A stretch of 5,998 nucleotides of DNA from M55B165 sp051744245 (GTDB taxonomy: Bacteria; Actinomycetota; Humimicrobiia; Humimicrobiales; Humimicrobiaceae), in contig JBNJCV010000087.1 in NCBI GenBank assembly GCA_051744245.1, forward strand, positions 1 to 5,998, written 5' to 3'. Positions 1 through 5,939 of this stretch are shown here, piece by piece. Position numbers and translations under genes: made by a program. Below the pieces are notes generated by a model. It ran no database searches. It was given only the letters and a program-made list of their open reading frames with translations, and had not been told where the DNA came from. Every line of letters begins with the position of its first letter. Position 1 is the stretch's first letter.

Positions 1-845
1 ATGACATTTACTCCCTTTGATTGCAAATAATTTTGAGTCTTATTGTAATCTTCTACTTCCATCTTGAGGTGATGTATGGTTTCGCCAAAATTATTTAAGT
101 GATCCATGAATATGGAATTATCCAATGGCTGTATTAACTTAAATTGTATATTTTTTAGCCTGCAAAAAGCAGCTTTTATCCTGTAATTTGTTTTTCTATT
201 TAATATTTTCATGTTACTTATATTTTCCGGGCCAAATTCCCTTATTTCCCAGGGCCCTATTCCAAATTCTTGGTAATCTTTTATTTTATCCAAAACATTT
301 CTTACCACAATTCCTACTTGGGACACCCCTTTAAAAACAAAATCAAAATTTTTGTCTTTTTCAGGATACCAGCTGTCAGGGTCTGGTTTTATAAAGTCTT
401 TGGTTACATGTACTATCTCGGTAATAAATGCCAGCTTTTTAGAAGTATCCACATAGTAATACATGTTTTTACCCTCAACACCCAGCTGATGGCCGGACTG
501 TATGACTTCAATATTTTTTGATTTCAAAAAATCAAGTGTCTTTTTTAAGTCATCAACTTCAAGTTTTAAATGGTGTACTATCCTGCCTCCATATTGGTCA
601 TAGAATTCTGAATAAATAGAAGGGGTAATGGGCTCCATATATTCAAACCTTATGTCGCCAATAAAGCGTACTCCCACATTCATGGAGTGGTCTTGTTTCT
701 TACCATGTAGCCGCATTTCGTCCACGTTTTCAGGAGAAAATTTTAATACATACCATGGACCAGTGTTATAAATATTGTAAAAATTATCAAGAGTTGTTTT
801 GAGATTTTTAGTGACTGTTCCTACTTGGATTAATTTTTTAAACAT
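1..845 (-). CDS. Tandem VOC (glyoxalase-fold) domain protein, C-terminus cut by window edge
   Basis: Translating the minus strand from the ATG at 845-843 gives 281 codons with no stop before the left edge, so the gene is partial at its 3' end. An in-frame TAA at 854-852, three codons upstream, makes this ATG the only reasonable start, although the region before it has no good Shine-Dalgarno. Two similar halves are visible: residues about 5-145 and about 174-281 onward. Each begins with a QVG strand, carries a GPW motif (29-31; 197-199) and has an IHHL- or VHHL-type strand (90-93; 257-260) followed by an amphipathic helix ending in a K/QSK turn. This is the vicinal oxygen chelate fold of glyoxalases, methylmalonyl-CoA epimerase and extradiol dioxygenases. 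Possible metal ligands are H91/H92, E68 and E143. The usual first histidine ligand is Gln in both halves. Substrate unknown; the VOC assignment is firm, the reaction is not. It is divergent from the dehydrogenase operon, so a shared pathway is possible but unproven. Confidence 0.85.
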   Translation of the reverse strand, partial: MFKKLIQVGTVTKNLKTTLDNFYNIYNTGPWYVLKFSPENVDEMRLHGKKQDHSMNVGVRFIGDIRFEYMEPITPSIYSEFYDQYGGRIVHHLKLEVDDLKKTLDFLKSKNIEVIQSGHQLGVEGKNMYYYVDTSKKLAFITEIVHVTKDFIKPDPDSWYPEKDKNFDFVFKGVSQVGIVVRNVLDKIKDYQEFGIGPWEIREFGPENISNMKILNRKTNYRIKAAFCRLKNIQFKLIQPLDNSIFMDHLNNFGETIHHLKMEVEDYNKTQNYLQSKGVNV

Positions 846-870
846 GTGTTTTTAGTTAAATTTTTGTAAA

Positions 871-899
871 AGTATATAATTTAATTTTTCTAATTACCA
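871..899 (-). promoter_or_regulatory. Possible promoter of the VOC-domain gene
   Basis: Read on the minus strand, TATACT (876-871) matches the -10 consensus at five of six bases. A poor -35, TGGTAA (899-894), lies 17 bp upstream. It sits 26 nt before the ATG at 845. The region is very AT-rich, so chance matches are likely. Confidence 0.3.
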
Positions 900-970
900 G
901 TTTTGGTTTTTTGGGTTGTTAATGCAAATCTAATTATCTGCAAGCTAAAAAGATGCTAATTCTGGTTTGT

Positions 971-998
971 TTGAAATCCTATTTTATTATGCTATATT
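971..998 (+). promoter_or_regulatory. Sigma-70-type promoter for the SorC-E1 operon
   Basis: TTGAAA (971-976, five of six matches to the -35 consensus) and TATATT (993-998, five of six to the -10) are separated by 16 bp. Transcription would begin near 1005, leaving a leader of about 37 nt before the ATG at 1042. An alternative -10, TATAAT at 1017-1022, has no matching -35. The promoter lies inside the upstream extension of the regulator's reading frame, which argues against starts before 1042. Confidence 0.6.
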
Positions 999-1022
999 AA
1001 TAATGAGTATTTGTTCTATAAT

Positions 1023-1036
1023 TGCACATATGTGCA
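1023..1036. promoter_or_regulatory. Perfect 14-bp palindrome, candidate operator
   Basis: TGCACATATGTGCA is perfectly self-complementary. It lies between the predicted promoter and the regulator's start codon, about 18-31 nt downstream of the inferred transcription start. Bound protein there would block initiation or early elongation. SorC-family regulators bind palindromic sites near their own promoters, so autoregulation is the simplest reading. The binding is inferred; the symmetry is seen directly. Confidence 0.5.
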
Positions 1037-1041
1037 GGATT

Positions 1042-1989
1042 ATGAATTTTGAAAAAGAAAAATTTTTATCTAAAATTGCCAGGCTATACTATTTTTCAAA
1101 TTTAAATCAGCAACAGATAGCTGATAAGCTAAGCATATCCAGGAGCAAGGTATCAAGGTATCTGGATAAGGCTAGGAAAGGTAAGGTTGTTGAAATAAAG
1201 ATAAATTCACCGGTGGAGGCTTATGAAGAACTTGAGCTTGAGATTGAAAACAGGTATGGCTTAAACGAATGCTTGATAGTGCCAACCTATGAGCATGGGG
1301 AAGAGGTAATAAACCAATTATCTAAGCAGCTCAATAAATTACTGGAAAGGATAGTAAGTCATGGTGACTATATCGGGATTGGCTGGGGCACTACCTTAAA
1401 GGATGTTACTGATAATATGGAATTTAGTAGAAATTACGATGTGAAGGTTATACCAGTAATAGGAGGCCTGGGAAAGATGGGAACTGGGATTCACACTAAT
1501 TCCATAGCCAGTAGGCTTGCAGACAAGCTGGGAGGGATAAGCTACATTATAAATTCTCCTGCGGTATTGGATAGAAGGGAAGCCAAGGAAGTAATTGAAA
1601 ATGACAGCAATACCAAGGAGATAGTTGAACTTTCAAAAAAAGTTAATATTGCAATTTTGGGTATGGGGGAAATTGGCGGAGACTCTACCCTTTTAAAAAA
1701 TGGTAATTTTACCAGGGATGAATTTAGTTATCTGGAAAGCCTGGGGGTTGTTGGAGATGTTAATTTAGTATTCATTGATAAAAATGGAAACCACATTCAC
1801 AATAGAATTGATGAAAGAATAATTAGGATACCAGTAAAAAGAATAAAGAGCATCAACACTGTTATCGGAATAGGATTTGGCAAAAAGAAAATAGATGTTA
1901 TTTTAGGAGCGCTCAGGGGCAAAATCATTAACGTGCTTCTAACTGATGAAATTACTGCAAAAGGAATCTTAAGGAGATATCATGAATAA
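1042..1989 (+). CDS. SorC/DeoR-type sugar-responsive transcriptional regulator
   Basis: This 315-residue protein has the usual SorC-family length and order. An N-terminal helix-turn-helix spans about residues 12-43, with LNQQQIADKL and the recognition helix SRSKVSRYL (33-41), followed by a KGKVVEIKI linker strand. The C-terminal sugar-binding/oligomerisation domain (about 58-315) shows GIGWGTTL (112-119) and the family-typical ending LLTDEITAKGIL. Such proteins are cytoplasmic oligomers whose DNA binding is changed by a phosphorylated sugar or polyol; the ligand here cannot be read from sequence. The frame is open back to a TTG at 967, but the ATG at 1042 is preferred: it gives the normal family N-terminus, follows an AGGA (1036-1039, rather close), and lies after the promoter and operator. 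Its stop overlaps the start of the E1 alpha gene by 8 nt, so it is co-transcribed with the dehydrogenase and probably controls it. Confidence 0.9.
   Translation: MNFEKEKFLSKIARLYYFSNLNQQQIADKLSISRSKVSRYLDKARKGKVVEIKINSPVEAYEELELEIENRYGLNECLIVPTYEHGEEVINQLSKQLNKLLERIVSHGDYIGIGWGTTLKDVTDNMEFSRNYDVKVIPVIGGLGKMGTGIHTNSIASRLADKLGGISYIINSPAVLDRREAKEVIENDSNTKEIVELSKKVNIAILGMGEIGGDSTLLKNGNFTRDEFSYLESLGVVGDVNLVFIDKNGNHIHNRIDERIIRIPVKRIKSINTVIGIGFGKKKIDVILGALRGKIINVLLTDEITAKGILRRYHE
1971..1976 (+). promoter_or_regulatory. Shine-Dalgarno of the E1 alpha gene, inside the regulator gene
   Basis: AAGGAG lies 5 nt before the ATG at 1982 and within the last codons of the regulator, whose stop codon is at 1987-1989. 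The ATG thus precedes the upstream stop by 8 nt overlap, the arrangement typical of translational coupling. Confidence 0.8.
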
Positions 1990-2995
1990 AAAGAAAAACA
2001 ATTACAAGATTAAAAATGCATTTGGCTCACTTAGCAAAGAAAAGAAGACCGATATGCTAAAAAAAATGTACCAGATAAGGCATTTTGAAGAGCAGACAGA
2101 GCAATTCATTATAAGGGGGATGATCCATGGAACATGTCACCTTTATGTGGGAGAAGAAGCTACCGCTGTGGGGGCAATTAGCGCCATAAAGGAAGATGAT
2201 TATATTACCTCCACCCATAGAGGGCATGGCCATTGCATATCCAAAGGAGCTGATCTTAATTTAATGATGGCGGAGCTTTTAGGCAAGGAAACCGGATATT
2301 GCAAGGGCAGGGGCGGATCCATGCATATTGCTGATGTGGAATCCGGAAACCTTGGGGCAAATGGTATTGTAGGGGGAGGAATAGGTATAGCTACTGGGGC
2401 TTCCCTTACCTGTAAGATGAAATACGGTAATAAAAAAGTCACTACATGCTTTTTTGGCGATGGGGCAGCCAACCAGGGAATATTCCATGAATCATTAAAT
2501 ATGGCATCGATATGGAGCCTTCCTATTATTTATTTTTGTGAAAATAATATTTATGGTATGTCTACTCCTACAAGCGATGCTTTTAATATTGATAAGATTT
2601 CAGATAGGAAATGCGCTTATGGGGTAGACGGGCTTACCATAGACGGAAATGATGTAGTTGAAGTGTTTAACACAGTTTCCCATTTTGCCGGCCGGTGCAG
2701 GAAAGGCAAAGGCCCTGTATTAATTGAATCGGTAACTTACAGGTGGAAAGGACATTCTAAAAGTGATGCTCAGGTATACAGGAACAAAGAAGAAGTAAAA
2801 TCATGGATGGAAAAAGACCCCATCCAAAGATATAGAAAATACCTGATTAATGAGGGGATTATGGAAGAAAAAAAGGTAGAAGAAATTGAGCAAGAAGTAA
2901 AAGAAGAAATTGAAGAGTCAGTAAAATTTGCAAAAGAGAGTCCATTTCCTGATCCGAGTAGGGTAGAAGATGATGTATATTTTGCAAAACAATAG
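1982..2995 (+). CDS. acoA: Thiamine-diphosphate dehydrogenase E1 component, alpha subunit (acetoin/pyruvate type)
   Basis: This 337-residue protein is a full-length E1 alpha of the 2-oxo acid/acetoin dehydrogenase family. The thiamine-diphosphate/magnesium motif starts at GDG (159-161) and ends at ENN (187-189), about 30 residues as expected. HRGHGH (79-84) carries the conserved active-site histidines. KGRGGSMH (108-115) and the glycine-rich GGGIGIATGA (131-140) are family hallmarks. The loop WKGHSKSD (255-262) followed by YR resembles the acetoin dehydrogenase branch more than the pyruvate branch, hence the gene symbol, which is a family-level guess. With the beta subunit encoded next it should form a cytoplasmic alpha2beta2 enzyme that cleaves acetoin or decarboxylates a 2-oxo acid and passes the acyl group to a lipoyl E2. 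No E2 is present in this window. The charged C-terminal helix (about 293-318) is rich in Glu and Lys. Start set by AAGGAG at 1971. Confidence 0.9.
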   Translation: MNKKKNNYKIKNAFGSLSKEKKTDMLKKMYQIRHFEEQTEQFIIRGMIHGTCHLYVGEEATAVGAISAIKEDDYITSTHRGHGHCISKGADLNLMMAELLGKETGYCKGRGGSMHIADVESGNLGANGIVGGGIGIATGASLTCKMKYGNKKVTTCFFGDGAANQGIFHESLNMASIWSLPIIYFCENNIYGMSTPTSDAFNIDKISDRKCAYGVDGLTIDGNDVVEVFNTVSHFAGRCRKGKGPVLIESVTYRWKGHSKSDAQVYRNKEEVKSWMEKDPIQRYRKYLINEGIMEEKKVEEIEQEVKEEIEESVKFAKESPFPDPSRVEDDVYFAKQ

Positions 2996-3012
2996 CAAAG
3001 GAGATTATATAA

Positions 3013-4005
3013 ATGAGAAAAATAACTTACCTTGAAGCTCTAAGGGAAGCAATGCAACAGATGATGAGGGAAGACGAAGATGTTTTCCTTATTGGTGAAG
3101 ATATTGCAGAATATGGCGGAGCATTTGGTGTAACCGTGGGAATGCTTGAGGAATTTGGCAAAGAAAGAATAAGGAATACCCCTATATCTGAAGCTGGAAT
3201 TGTGGGGGTTGGAATAGGGAGCGCCATGACAGGGATGAGGCCAATTTCCGAAATAATGTTTTCTGACTTTTTAACCATTGCCATGGACCAGATTGTTAAC
3301 CAGGCAGCAAAGATCAGGTACCAATTTGGAGGGAAAGCTAAGGTTCCGTTGGTAATAAGGACTCCCGGAGGGGGAGGAACTGGCGCTGCAGAACAACATT
3401 CCCAGAGCCTGGAAGCTCTGGTTGCGCACATACCGGGACTTAAAGTTGTTATGCCTTCCTGTCCTTATGATGCAAAGGGCTTGTTAATTTCTGCTGTCTA
3501 TGACAATAACCCGGTTATCTTTATAGAGCACAAATTGCTTTATAAAAACAAGAAATATATCCAGGATGTGCCTGAAGAGATATATAAAGTTCCCCTGGGA
3601 AAAGGAGAGGTTAAAAGGAAAGGCAAAGATATAACTATAGTGGCTACTTCCCTGATGGTTCAGAGGTCACTTGAAGTGGCAGAAAAACTAAAAGAAGACC
3701 AGGACATAGATTGTGAAGTAGTTGACTTGAGAACCTTAAGGCCCCTTGATATTGATTTAGTTATAGATTCTGTCAAAAAAACAAATAGGCTAGTTTGCAT
3801 AGAGGAAGCTCCTATTTTTGGAGGGTTTATGGGAGAAGTAGTTTCCGAAGTTGTAGAAAAAGCCTTTGACTGGCTGGACGCCCCCATACATAGGATTGCT
3901 GGCAGGAATTGCCCGGTTCCCTACAGCTTAGTGCTGGAAAAAGAAATGATTCCCAGCCCCGAACGAATTGAAGAAGGAATAAAGAATTTACTTACTAATG
4001 CCTAA
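3013..4005 (+). CDS. acoB: Thiamine-diphosphate dehydrogenase E1 component, beta subunit (acetoin/pyruvate type)
   Basis: This 330-residue protein is a complete E1 beta subunit, partner of the preceding alpha subunit. The N-terminal pyrimidine-binding domain includes IGEDIAEYGGAFGVT (27-41), PISEAGIVG (57-65) with catalytic Glu60 that activates thiamine diphosphate, and RTPGGGG (116-122) followed by EQHSQSLE (127-134) with the conserved His129. The C-terminal transketolase-type domain begins at about residue 195 and carries EVVDLRTLRPLD and IEEAPIFGGFMGEV. Length matches the family. It starts 17 nt after the alpha gene with a strong AAAGGAG (2997-3003) 9 nt before the ATG, so the two are co-translated. 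In standard acetoin dehydrogenase operons acoC (E2) and acoL (E3) follow; here a 106-nt gap and then an unrelated small protein follow. Assignment as E1 beta is firm; acetoin versus pyruvate or branched-chain substrate is not settled. Confidence 0.9.
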   Translation: MRKITYLEALREAMQQMMREDEDVFLIGEDIAEYGGAFGVTVGMLEEFGKERIRNTPISEAGIVGVGIGSAMTGMRPISEIMFSDFLTIAMDQIVNQAAKIRYQFGGKAKVPLVIRTPGGGGTGAAEQHSQSLEALVAHIPGLKVVMPSCPYDAKGLLISAVYDNNPVIFIEHKLLYKNKKYIQDVPEEIYKVPLGKGEVKRKGKDITIVATSLMVQRSLEVAEKLKEDQDIDCEVVDLRTLRPLDIDLVIDSVKKTNRLVCIEEAPIFGGFMGEVVSEVVEKAFDWLDAPIHRIAGRNCPVPYSLVLEKEMIPSPERIEEGIKNLLTNA

Positions 4006-4111
4006 AAATGCCGGTATGTTAAAGGAGCTGAAATAATAATAGCTATTTTGCCTAATTTTTTGTTATAGAGGAAACTGGCATGAATTATTATATTATAAGA
4101 AAGGTTAACTG
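4006..4111 (+). other. Gap between E1 beta and the C_GCAxxG protein, with orphan ribosome-binding site
   Basis: AAAGGAG (4021-4027) is as strong as the site before E1 beta, yet no ATG, GTG or TTG opens a meaningful frame at the right distance; stops follow at once in that region. The site can also pair imperfectly with 4041-4049 (eight pairs, one mismatch, 11-nt loop), and a run of six T lies at 4056-4061. This could be a decayed gene start or a weak attenuator; neither is demonstrated. Confidence 0.35.
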
Positions 4112-4115
4112 GTGA
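4080..4115 (+). CDS. Possible 11-codon leader ORF coupled to the C_GCAxxG gene
   Basis: An ATG at 4080 opens an 11-residue frame (MNYYIIRKVNW) preceded by AGAGGA (4067-4072) at a good 7-nt spacing. Its TGA (4113-4115) overlaps the GTG start at 4112 in a GTGA arrangement typical of translational coupling. The peptide has no recognisable family. It may serve only to bring ribosomes to the next start, or it may be chance in AT-rich sequence. Confidence 0.35.
   Translation: MNYYIIRKVNW
4100..4104 (+). promoter_or_regulatory. Shine-Dalgarno that fixes a GTG start
   Basis: AAAGG lies 7 nt before the GTG at 4112. The next in-frame ATG, at 4124, would be 19 nt away, too far, so GTG is the better start. 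Confidence 0.65.
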
Positions 4116-4714
4116 ATAAAAAGATGGCAAGAATAAATAGTCTTACAAAAAAAGAGGCAACCAGGCTTGCTTTCAAGATTGGTTTCGAGGCTGATGCAAG
4201 CAAGTCTAACTGTGCGCAGGGAACTTTCCATGCAGTATCCTCAGTTCTAGGAATTAAAAATAGCTTGATTTTTAAATGTGTTTCTGCTCTTGAAGGCGGG
4301 GGAGCAATAACTACAAAAGGGTCATGCGGAGCTTTTTCAGGAGGATTAGTGGCCTTCAGCTATTTTTTTGGTAGGAATTACAAATTATGGGAACAGGGAG
4401 AAACTAACATTAAATCTTCAATTTTAGGGCAGAGGCTATACAAAAAGTTTATACGCCAGTTTGACTCCATAATTTGTAGGAAAATCCATAAGAAAATACT
4501 CGGTAGAACGTTTGACCTGATGGATCTTGAGAATTTGGGCATAAACGAGGATGAATTTAAGGCATTTGAAGATAGCGGTGCCCACGAAAAATGTCCTGTA
4601 GTTGTGGGTCTTTCTGCTTACTGGACTGTAAAGATTCTGTGGGAAGAAATACACAAAGATGAAGACTTAAAAGGTATTCCTTCCCTTAAAGAAGCAATGG
4701 AAAAGATTGAATAG
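4112..4714 (+). CDS. C_GCAxxG_C_C family probable redox protein
   Basis: This 200-residue protein shows the signature spacing of the C_GCAxxG_C_C family, a group of small cysteine proteins of unproven redox function found mostly in anaerobes. The visible elements are SNCAQ with Cys34, GGGAITTKGSCGAFSGG (62-78) with Cys72, Cys122 in a basic helix, and Cys161 in the KCPVVV segment near the C-terminus. Cys56 is an extra cysteine. The segment from 72 to 87 (CGAFSGG then FSYFFG) is hydrophobic but glycine-rich and reads as a buried helix rather than a clear membrane span. No signal peptide is present. Translation starts at GTG, with its own Shine-Dalgarno and a stop-start overlap with a short upstream frame. 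It follows E1 beta by 106 nt on the same strand without a convincing terminator, so co-transcription is likely. A role in electron transfer for the dehydrogenase is conceivable but inferred only from position. Confidence 0.8.
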   Translation: MNKKMARINSLTKKEATRLAFKIGFEADASKSNCAQGTFHAVSSVLGIKNSLIFKCVSALEGGGAITTKGSCGAFSGGLVAFSYFFGRNYKLWEQGETNIKSSILGQRLYKKFIRQFDSIICRKIHKKILGRTFDLMDLENLGINEDEFKAFEDSGAHEKCPVVVGLSAYWTVKILWEEIHKDEDLKGIPSLKEAMEKIE

Positions 4715-4724
4715 GTATCTTATA

Positions 4725-5939
4725 TTACAGGTAACACCATAAAGCTTTATCCATTTTATTTGGTTTTTGCGTATATTCAACAGGTTCCCTACCAAAGCAT
4801 ATTCCCATTTTTTCATAAAACGCTATCATTTCTGGGCTTACATGCCTTTGCTTTATTGCATCATCGGTAGCTATGTAGTCTATAGATCCATTAGTGACTC
4901 CTGTAACTGTTACCCCGGTTATATTATTTTTCAAAAGTATCACCGCTGCAGCTCCTGTATCTTTACCAAAATTTGCATCAAGAGCACTGGTGCTTCCGGA
5001 ACGCACTAAATACCCAAGAACGGTCTCTCTGACGTGGGGGACTTCATTCATCTTTTTGACAAAAAGACCCTGCTCTTTCATAAACTTTACAAATTCAGGA
5101 TCATTTTCTATCCTTTGGGTAAGCTGTCCCCTTATATATTTTCCTGATCCTGAAAGTTTTTTATGACCGAAAGAGTCAGTGCCCATAGAATCATCAGTTA
5201 TATTTTTTCCTTTAATGTCAGTTATCCCTTCCGCAGCCACAATAACATATGTGCCTGCCTTATACTCGCTTTTTGCTACCCTCCTGATAAATGTCTGTTT
5301 TAAATGTTTGTAGACAATATCAAAGTCCATGGGTACTTCCGGTATAAGTATGCAATCTGCATCTGCTGCTATGCCTCCACGGAATGCAGTATGTCCAGCA
5401 TAACGGCCAAATACTTCAATTGCCATTACCCTGTTATGGCTTTTACCAGTAGTCTTCAGTTCGTTAATATACTGGGCAATCCTATTAACTGCTGAGTCTC
5501 CCCCAACTGAATATGAATGCAAATCCAGGTCCATGGTCTTGGGAACATGTATGCAAGGGATATTATTTTTATTTAAGTCTACTACCACACTTCCTGTATC
5601 GTCTCCGCCAGATATAACCAGTGCTCCTATATTGTGTTTTTTAAGGCCTTTCATTATTTTCCCGTATTTGTCCTTGTCTTCAATTTTGGCTATTTTAACC
5701 CTAGTGTTTCCTGCCTGTGAGCCTGCTTCCATGGATGAAATTCTTTCAAGCCTGTCCGCATCCATTTTGATTATGTTTCCGCTATCATAGAGATTATATA
5801 ATCCAGCATATCCATTGGGTATTACATATGCGTCAATCCCATAAGAGATAGCCATGGTGGCAGCACCTTTTATGACAGCATTTAAACCTCCGCAATCACC
5901 GCCGCTTGTAATAATGCCAATTGCTTTACCATCTAGCAT
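4725..5939 (-). CDS. Phosphofructokinase family protein, pyrophosphate-type active site
   Basis: This 404-residue protein belongs to the phosphofructokinase family: phosphoryl transfer to the 1-position of fructose 6-phosphate in glycolysis. Motifs in order are TSGGDCGGLNAVI (11-23), GSQAGNTR (73-80, phosphate-binding Arg80), GGDDT (111-115), PKTMDLD (133-139, catalytic Asp137), EVFGR (175-179), IPE (199-201), AAEG (235-238) and LGYLVRSG (308-315, Arg313). ATP enzymes have Gly at the positions of Asp114 and Lys134; Asp plus Lys is the pyrophosphate-dependent pattern, and the length also fits that group. Expected activity is therefore reversible PPi:fructose-6-phosphate 1-phosphotransferase. 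Oddities: Leu138 replaces the near-universal Asn of TIDND, and Gly17 replaces the usual Pro of GGDxPG, so substrate or donor could differ. The start has an excellent AAGGAGG (5952-5946) 6 nt upstream. It converges on the dehydrogenase operon and is probably regulated separately. Confidence 0.88.
   Translation of the reverse strand: MLDGKAIGIITSGGDCGGLNAVIKGAATMAISYGIDAYVIPNGYAGLYNLYDSGNIIKMDADRLERISSMEAGSQAGNTRVKIAKIEDKDKYGKIMKGLKKHNIGALVISGGDDTGSVVVDLNKNNIPCIHVPKTMDLDLHSYSVGGDSAVNRIAQYINELKTTGKSHNRVMAIEVFGRYAGHTAFRGGIAADADCILIPEVPMDFDIVYKHLKQTFIRRVAKSEYKAGTYVIVAAEGITDIKGKNITDDSMGTDSFGHKKLSGSGKYIRGQLTQRIENDPEFVKFMKEQGLFVKKMNEVPHVRETVLGYLVRSGSTSALDANFGKDTGAAAVILLKNNITGVTVTGVTNGSIDYIATDDAIKQRHVSPEMIAFYEKMGICFGREPVEYTQKPNKMDKALWCYL

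Larger units (their letters stand above)
846..1041. other. Divergent intergenic region between the VOC gene and the SorC operon
   Basis: This 196-bp AT-rich spacer separates two divergent genes and must hold the start signals of both. It contains a good rightward promoter (971-998), a weak leftward promoter (899-871) and a perfect palindrome at 1023-1036. The hexamer CTAATT occurs three times (890-895, 930-935, 956-961) without regular helical spacing. No RNA gene or further coding frame is supported. Confidence 0.7.

Noticed and set aside
270..521. Plus-strand open frame of 83 codons
   Set aside because: It lies antisense to the tandem VOC gene, which shows clear internal repeat structure on the minus strand.
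890..961. Three CTAATT repeats in the divergent intergenic region
   Set aside because: Spacing is 40 and 26 bp, not helical-phase regular, and the hexamer is cheap in AT-rich DNA; not enough for an operator array.
967..1041. N-terminal extension of the SorC regulator from a TTG start, with a hydrophobic, membrane-like stretch
   Set aside because: The extension covers the -35/-10 promoter and the palindrome, has no Shine-Dalgarno, and would make a DNA-binding protein with a membrane-like leader unlike its family. The ATG at 1042 gives the normal 315-residue form.
2200..2488. Two minus-strand open frames of 90 and 69 codons
   Set aside because: They lie wholly inside the E1 alpha gene, whose motifs are unmistakable, and look like composition shadows without family features.
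3027..3431. Minus-strand open frame of 134 codons
   Set aside because: It is antisense to the first half of E1 beta, is Ser/Pro-rich as expected for a shadow, and resembles no known family.
4894..5790. Several plus-strand open frames opposite the phosphofructokinase gene
   Set aside because: All are antisense to a gene with all expected catalytic motifs and a strong ribosome-binding site; none shows its own signals.
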